A DNA stretch of 64,000 nt, from NCBI RefSeq assembly GCF_932526225.1, contig NC_064045.1, positions 13,510,442 through 13,574,441 of the forward strand, in the 5' to 3' direction. The position numbers and the translations under genes are program-made. Below the pieces are notes generated by a model, which ran no database searches, was not told the DNA's origin, and saw nothing but the letters and a program-made list of their open reading frames with translations. The stretch is from Nematostella vectensis (Eukaryota > Cnidaria > Anthozoa > Actiniaria > Edwardsiidae). How positions within the stretch are numbered: the first letter of the stretch is position 1; every line of letters starts with the position of its first letter. Below, one piece after another: positions 54,801 to 63,800 of this stretch.

Positions 54801-57800
54801 GTGCAGTGTCTACCTCGAATACAGTACGTGCAGTGTCTACCTCGAATACAGTACGTGCAGTGTCTACCTTGAATACAGTACGTGCAGTGTCTACCTTGAA
54901 TACAGTACGTGCAGTGTCTACCTTGAATACAGTACGTGCAGTGTCTACCTCGAATACAGTACGTGCAGTGTCTACCTTGAATACAGTACGTGCAGTGTCT
55001 ACCTTGAATACAGTACGTACAGTGTCTACCTCGAATACAGTACGTGCAGTGTCTACCTTGAATACAGTACGTGCAGTGTCTACCTCGAATACAGTACGTG
55101 CAGTGTCTACCTTGAATACAGTAGGTGCAGTGTCTACCTTGAATACAGTACGTGCAGTGTCTACCTTGAATACAGTACGTGCAGTGTCTACCTCGAATAC
55201 AGTACGTGCAGTGTCTACCTTGAATACAGTACGTGCAGTGTCTACCTTGAAGTCAGTACGTGCAGTGTCTACCTTGAAGTCAGTTCGTGCAGTGTCTACC
55301 TTGAATTTAGTAAGTGAAGTGTTCATAAGTCTACCTTCGAGTCGGTCGGTAGCACAGCTCCTAGTAAGCCCAGAAGCCTGTCCTGCGCTCCTCTAGCGAA
55401 CAGCTTCTCTAGCTTCTCCTTGCTGTAAGGCTTTGCCTTTTCCTCACCACCGCAAGTCTTGGCCTCATTAGCGCTACAATCCATGCTGGCATCCGACACC
55501 TTGTAAAGAGACAAGTTTGGTTACAACTCTTATTGTTGATACAGTGGAAATTCAGAATCGTGCTTGTAAAGTCTACTTTCTCCTTCTAAACTTTAAAGTC
55601 CAGAAAAAACAAAAAAATTGTATTATATTATCCATAATGCCCGATGAAAAAATGTACATCAAGTAGCAAGGAAAGTAGGGGCATTAACTCCGCCTCTTTT
55701 CCCAAGCACATGTCGCTACCTGTAGGCTTTGATAGTTTTTCAAGATGGCGGCCGTGATATGCGAACTCCGTGTTTGGAAGTTTTCGGGCCCGTAAAATTA
55801 CCGAAGTCTACAGTTAGGCTAAAGCACTGTACTTTAGTAAGGCTAAAGCTCATGAAAAAGCACTGTACTTTAGTAAGGCTAAAGCGCATGAAATGCCACA
55901 CCCCCGCTTCCTCCGGTCCTCCACCAATTCCTTAACAAGTATTAACAACCGTAGGCTGCCCCTCCAATTAAAAGCCAAGTCTGAGAACATTTACTTTGCT
56001 ACCTTTTGCCGTGTTCACTCTAGCGCGTAACGTGATTACCCAGAACATGTTTCAGCGTAATGACCTTTTATAACGATTACACAGGAATATCGAGATAGGC
56101 AGGTGGTAAACGACAATGACAAACGTGTCCACACTAGCGCGTAACGTGATTACCCAGAACATGTTTCAGCGTAATGACCTTCTATAACGATTACACAGGA
56201 ATATCGAGATAGACAGGTGGTAAACGACAATGACAAACGTGTCCACACTAGCGCGTAACGTGATTACCCAGAACATGTTTCAGCGTAATGACCTTTTATA
56301 ACGATCACACAGGAATATCGAGATAGGCAGGTGGTAAACGACAAGGACAAATGTGTTCACACTAGCGCGTAACGTGATTACCCAGAACATGTTTCAGCGT
56401 AATGATCTTTTATAACGATTACACAGGAATATCGAGATAGGCAGGTGGTAAAAGACAATGACAAACGTGTTCACACTAGCGCGTAACGTGATTACCCAGA
56501 ACATGTTTCACCGTAATGACCTTTTAAAACGATTACACATGAATATCGAGATAGGCAGGTGGTAAACGACAATGACACTGTCACAATAGAGTCATTTAAA
56601 CACGTTTTTTTTAATATTTCGGTGCGAACGCATCGTTTATGTCTGGGTAATATCCAAAAAGCTCTACATTACTTCGTTTCTACTTCCAAAAGCTGACCGC
56701 TCCCCAATAACTAAGCCCTGCTATGGCACCAATCCTAACCTTGATTTCAGCCAACACGGTTGACCCCCCTGTACTCGGTTCAGAATCCGTCAAACTAAGC
56801 GACGCACTCAACGCTGACTCCACTTTCTCAGGGGGGACCATCCCTTCGAGAACCTCTCTCAGCTCCACCACAGTCTTTGGATTGGGCTCTGTGATCCCGG
56901 AAGCAGCCGCTTCAGGGGCAGCTGCGGCCCCAGCTGAAGCTCCAAGGCTCTCGGAGGAGGAAGCCTCGCTCCTTACAGCTTCTAGCAGAGCTGAGACGGG
57001 GGAGGTGACACGGTCTGGAAGGTTGTGGGGGCCGGATGGGGGGTGATCTTGTACCTCTGTGGTGGGTGGTTCTTTTAACTTCTCTTCAAGTTTGCCCTCA
57101 GTTACCTTCTCCTTGGAGGTGTCAGATTTGATGGATGATTTGGGTTCATCTTCTGTTGAGAACATCAATGTTAAGAAGTCTATAAATGATCCAAGATTAA
57201 TAGTGGTAGTGTGGACCAAACATTGGACTGAGGAATGTAAAGCCCATGTAAACAGAGCCTGCACCAAGACGGGTGGTTCGTCCATAAGTAGATACATTTT
57301 GTCCACAAGCAAGTAGTTTCGAGCCGAGATTTTATCGGCAAAGGCTTTTTTGTTAGACGACAACAGAGTCTCGATGACGCGTCAAACAGATCGCACTTGC
57401 TAGTCCAGTCTCTTGCAGGTTCGACGAGAATACAAAGGAAAAGTAAGGCAAAGCAAATTGCAGCCTCATACAACCTGGTGTGCGGCTTCAGCCAAAGCAC
57501 ATAGCGACTGAACCTGCTCCAAGATCATTACAAATAACCCCTTTCCAGTGGCTGGTATATCGCTCGTAGTTTGTCAGAAAAATAAACAGGTGACTTAAGA
57601 GTGGAGCCGGACAATACCAACGGATGCCTACCATCACAGAATGGTCCAAATACATATCCTGAATTATTGGAACATGACTAAAAAGTCCGGATAATCGAGG
57701 TTCCACTGCCTACGGTCTGATCGGTCTACGGGTTTTAATCAATCAGTCTTTGCGGCATATTGTCGTGATAATACTTCGTAGAGTACTCATAGGGAGGGGG

Positions 57801-60800
57801 TCCTTACCGTCCGGTTGCACAATAGCATACTGTAAGCAGCGAGTTACCAGATCCAAACACTCCATGTGCAGCAATCCAGCAGTGCGCAAATACTCGATAT
57901 TAAGACCTGCACATACAAAAATACACAGGTTTAAATGACCAGTATTGGAGGAACACCTGTTAACAGCGAGTATAAACTAGCACACTAAATTGAAGTGATT
58001 GCCCCATAATGGGCAGGGGATGCGAGTTTAAACTAGACACTCCAATAGCTTTTAACTGTACTACTGATGTCAGCGCTCTCGCCTAACTAAACGGAGGGTG
58101 TTGAGCGTTCTTGCCACTTGATGGGCAGGGGATGCGAGTATAAACTAAACACTCCAATAGCTTTTAACTGTGTAATTGATGTCAGCGGTCTCACCTGACT
58201 GAACGGGGGTGTTGAGAGTGTTCGCCAGACTGAGCGTCAATGCGGCAAACTGGAGCCAGGCGTGGTGATGGGTGTACATCTGGACCAGGCCTGAGGGTTG
58301 GTTGGCTATCGTATCTAAAGAATATAACAAAGGCCTTGTAGCGACCATAAGCTTAAAGAGTTCGTACCTCTCAATTTAGCAGAAAAATAACAAGAGTCAA
58401 TGAAGAATAGACTTTGCGTACCTGTTTTCAATGGATATTTGGTGACTCTGTGCGAGGCGATATGCCTGTCGGAAAGAGAAACAAGTGTTACCGCTGGTCT
58501 ACCAGCTGCCTATTAAATGAAATGATTAATTAATGCCAAAGACGTTAGAAAATATAATTTCAACCGAGAAGACTACCAAAGTTCATGTAAAGCAGTATCA
58601 CTGCCATTAGTTGAGAGTATGTTTTTGCACTTTGATATGCCGGATTTTCTTCAAATACTTTTTTTCGCCCCTATTTACATCCACTCCAAGACGGCCAAAT
58701 TGTATGTGATGATGAAAACGTATTGTCCAGCTTGTGTCTTAAGGCTGCTTTAAACAGCACGATTTAGTCATATGCGACTTGCCCGAGACACCTCTACAAC
58801 TCGAGTCGTTAATAAGCCTACGACTCCGCTACGACGTTCGACGAAAGTCATAGTGTAATTCAGGGCTAAGAGATGTCGTAGGCAGGTCACATACGACGAC
58901 ATCCAGCTATCTAAATCAGCCTTTAGATTACTCTAAATTCATGTCTCACTTTGAAGGAAATTTGCCGAAGGTGTGGCAGCCGATGCAAAGGTCGAAGTCC
59001 TCACACTCGTTGCAGTGGAAGCGGGTGCCCACTATGAAACTGTTACACTCGTCGCACTTGAACCTGAAGATAAAACGAACTCCCTTTAGTTTGTTTTGGA
59101 ACAAAGTAACTATTTTCTTAAGTGTCATTATATGAACCGAGTATACGAACAAATTATTCAGGGTTAATTGACATACCTTCTTCCAACAAGTTTGAAAACA
59201 AATGTAAACAAACCCTGCAACCCGGATCGATGCATCAAAACAAAATCTTTTTTTTTTCTGCGTATACTTGCAGTGATTTCCCCACCAAAAGTTAAAAACC
59301 CGGGTTAATCCCTTGCATGTCAGAGATGAAAAAGGTCTTCAAAAATTATTTGCAACAGAGCCCTGGATGTAACGTGAATGAACTTTTAAGCTTTTACAGA
59401 AGTTGGATAAATCTGATAAAGCTTGATAACTGGCAGTGGTGGTAACAGGTAGGTGGAAATTATTTCCAATGCTACACATAAGATAGTTTTCGTAATCTTA
59501 CCGTAAGTCGATGACTTGATGAAATTCAAGATGGCCTTCTGGCTTGACGCCACCTTGACACAACAAACACGATTATTACAATAGAAATGTAGCACGCTCA
59601 AGACCAGACTTTGCATTTACGAAAAAATGAAAAAAAAAAAGATTATAGCAATGTTAACAGTCAATATATAATATACAATATTATTATATTGCACAATTGC
59701 AATAAAACTGGGTCAAGATGAATAAATCAATATGAAAGCCACAACGAATTTATAAATGTAGAGTACAAAATACTACATCAGCTATACAGCTGTAATCATT
59801 AAGTAACCAAACTATAAAAATATATAAAATACGAGAGGTCACAGCGGTTACACAATTAAACATTTTCTAGGAATTCTTACCAAGGTAACAAGCGCTGCAG
59901 AGATCAACATCTGGACAGACAAGGCAGCGATACCTCCTGCCTGGCAGCCTGCAGTCACACCCATCACACGTGATCACCACGTCTAGCGTGTCCGAGAACT
60001 GTGCTACAAACAGGTGCATGCGCTACACAAGTACGAGAAAAAATATGTCAGAAGCACGTGATCTTCTCGCGTTTCTGCTCGCTCGTCATGTCCGTCTTTT
60101 CTATGATCGGGGGGAGGGAGGTGTGTGTGTGTTTGTTAACTCACTCGTTTCTGCTCGCTCGTCATGTCCGTCTTTTCTATGATCGGGGGGAGGGAGGTGT
60201 GTGTGTGTGTTTGTTAACTCACTCGTTTCTGCTCGCTCGTCATGTCCGTCTTTTCTATGATCGGGGGGGGAGGGAGGTGTGTGTGTGTGTTTGTTAACTC
60301 ACTCGTTTCTGCTCGCTCGTCATGTCCGTCTTTTCTATGATCGGGGGGGGGGAGGGAGGTGCGTGGGTGTTTGTTAACTCACTCGTTTCTGCTCGCTCGT
60401 CATGTCCGTCTTTTCTATGATCGGGGGGAGGGAGGTGTGTGTGTGTGTGTGTGTTTGTTAACTCACTCGTTTCTGCACGCTCGTCATGTCCGTCTTTTCT
60501 ATGATCGGGGGGAGGGAGGTGTAAGTGTGTGTTTGTTAACTCACTCGTTTCTGCTCGCTCGTCATGTCCGTCTTTTCTATGATCGGGGGGAGGGAGGTGT
60601 GTGTGTGTGTGTTTGTTAACTCACTCGTTTCTGCACGCTCGTCATGTCCGTCTTTTCTATGATCGGGGGGGGGGGGGGGAGGTGTGTGTGTGTTTGTTAA
60701 CTCACTCGTTTCTGCTCGCTCGTCATGTCCGTCTTTTCTATGATCGGGGGGGGGGGGAGGTGTGTGTTTGTTAACTCACTCGTTTCTGCTCGCTCGTCAT

Positions 60801-63800
60801 GTCCGTCTTTTCTATGATCGGGGGGAGGGAGGTGTGTGTGTGTTTGTTAACTCACTCGTTTCTGCTCGCTCGTCATGTCCGTCTTTTCTATGATCGGGGG
60901 GGGGGAGGTGTGTGTGTGTGTGTTTGTTAACTCACTCGTTTCTGCTCGCTCGTCATGTCCGTCTTTTCTATGATCGGGGGGGGGGGAGGGAGGTGTGTGT
61001 GTGTTTGTTAACTCACTCGTTTCTGCTCGCTCGTCATGTCCGTCTTTTCTATGATCGGGGGGAGGGAGGTGTGTGTGTGTTTGTTAACTCACTCGTTTCT
61101 GCTCGCTCGTCATGTCCGTCTTTTCTATGATCGGGGGGAGGGAGGGAGATGTGTGTGTGTTTGTTAACTCACTCGTTTCTGCTCGCTCGTCATGTCCGTC
61201 TTTTCTATGATCGGGGGGGGGGGGGGGGAGGTGTGTGTGTGTTTGTTAACTCACTCGTTTCTGCTCGCTCGTCATGTCCGTCTTTTCTATGATCGGGGGG
61301 AGGGAGATGTGTGTGTGTTTGTAAACTCACTCGTTTCTGCTCGCTCGTCATGTCCGTCTTTTCTATGATCGGGGGGGGGGGGAGATGTGTGTGTGTTTGT
61401 TAACTCACTCGTTTCTGCTCGCTCGTCATGTCCGTCTTTTCTATGATCGGGGGGGGGGGGGGGGGGAGATGTGTGTGTGTTTGTTAACTCACTCGTTTCT
61501 GCACGCTCGTCATGTCCGTCTTTTCTATGATCGGGGGGGGAGGGAGGTGTGTGTGTGTTTGTAAACTCACTCGTTTCTGCTCGCTCGTCATGTCCGTCTT
61601 TTCTATGATGGGGGGGGGGGGGGGGGGAGGGAGGTGTGTGTGTGTTTGTTAACTCACTCGTTTCTGCTCGCTCGTCATGTCCGTCTCCTCCATGCGGTGC
61701 CACCAGCTGTCAAAGTTTGTCTTGGCCTCCTCGTACCATCGCATGCTGTCATCGTAGTGATCCAGCTCCTGCTGCTCGCTCAAGTCATTCATGTCCAGCT
61801 TGGGTAGAACCACAGTAGCTGTACGGAACAGAAAACAAAGCGTGACAGGTTATTCTGCTTTTAAAATCTGTTGATCCGACTTGCCTGACACGTGGTTTCA
61901 TTACCCTGGACCATTTCGTTTGTCTAAAATAGGAACAATTACTGTATACTTGACAGGGAACGGAAAAGCTTGACGCTCAGACCGTAGGTTATAAAACCCA
62001 ATGCTAATGAGATATCAATTTTAGTAGCTAATTAAATCAGTTTGAATCAGGGTGAAATTCAATCATCCCACCCACTATGACGCAGCCGGAATTCCATTAA
62101 TAAAGTATAAAAATGCGTATAAATTTTTTTTTCAAAATGATGGGAACATCCAAAACAAAAACAAAAGAACAGTGTCACGCAGACAGACCAACAGGCTACC
62201 AGGATGACGCAGAAAGACCAACAGGCTACCAGGATGACGCAAAAAGACCAACAGGCTACCAGGATGGCATGATTATGCCACCCTTCGTTTACGGTTACTC
62301 AGAAAGCTAACAATCCAGTTGATTTGTGTGGTCAGGAGGGTAAAATTTATCAGGGGTAAACGGTAACCAAATAGGTGTGGTTAAATGGTTGTGGGAGTTG
62401 TGGGTTTCTTTTCAGGGCGCCGATAATATTCACAGGGTGCGTTCAAGGTATCTGCGCCGCATGTAGGGGGAAATCGAATGGGCGTGGTGGTGGTGGGCGT
62501 ATAGGTTGAAACGTGTAGTCCGAGTAGAGAATGACAAACACCTTGATCGTACCCTTACCTTTAGAAGTCTCTAGTAGGAACTCTGGCAGCCGGACATCCA
62601 GGATAAAGGTGTGGTCATACGCCTGAAAAGTGGTAATACATAAGACTCAAAACCAGCAAGGACCTCAACCACAAATGTTTAGGGTTTTTTTGCCGGTGGG
62701 TACCACGCATCTTTGCCTTAGACACATATCGCAGATTCGAGGGATTGCTGATAAGCCGATACAAATGGATTTATATTACTAGCTCTATAGCTACTGGGAT
62801 GACAAAAATAGCGGCTAGCAAAGCCCCTAAAGTATCTGTAACAGTACCTTCCATTCAGTGTCCAGTAGATGGAGAACAAACGCTCGTAGGCATTCAAACG
62901 CCGCGGACGTCGACCTGCAAAACAATCAGGCTCTGATAATGGATTTTTCACAGTTTAATAAGAGTCGCTGTCACCGGACCGATTCTGGACTCTTTACTAC
63001 TCGGCAATAGAGTGTTACATCATAACTCTGTTCTTGGTTGCAATAAGACTAGAAGGAGTTTTTTTTTTTTTTCAGCATGCACTTGTAAACAGCGTCCAAT
63101 TAGCATGCTATATACAGCATACCTCTTGGGTATTGGATATTAATAGCGTACCTCTGGTTGGAGGTGCAGTAGGACTTGACGGCGTCTAATCCGCGTCTTA
63201 CTAGAGTGTAGTACGCACGTCGCACTTTGCTCTCCAGACTCAAACCACATCCGTCGAGATTATCACAATAGTGGCTGAATGATGGAAAACAATATTTTTT
63301 TAAAAGCAGAGTACTAATGCAGTGTGCAGAGTAAAAATGTCACAAAAAGTTACCTTGGGAAATGCTTTTGGGAAAACAGGAACTCCTGAAGGAACAGAAC
63401 TGCAGGGGCCTGTAAAATAAGCCACTGCGGTTATACTGACGGTCCACGGACAATAGGATAGTCTAGTGGTGGTTATGAATGATTCGATGGTGGTTATAAT
63501 TTATCTTAGTTATTGCAGCTTACAGTATTTTTAGGCCATATCCTTTGCTCTTTATAGCTCCTGGAGCAAGTGCTAAGGGTGAATGTGTAATCGCCGCTTT
63601 TTTGACCAAGGGAGGGATCAGATTTATCTTAGAAAGTTGTATAAAAAAGGTTTAGAGGCGTGTATGAGTATAACTCTCGCTTAGGAAGCTAAAGAGAGCA
63701 AGCGAATTGTCCTAAATATCGGAGTACTCGAATGAGATCCGCATCGATAATGTTGCAAATACTGTACGCACTTAAAAAGTACTGTAGATTATTGTAGCTT

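Noticed and set aside
54757-55396. Two ~190-codon frames on opposite strands (VDTARTVFK and STLNTVRAV repeats)
   Set aside because: Products of the 27-bp minisatellite; not conserved protein sequence.
60001-61703. Frames with RHVRLFYDRGEGG repeats
   Set aside because: Translation of the ~80-bp minisatellite on the strand opposite the real exon.
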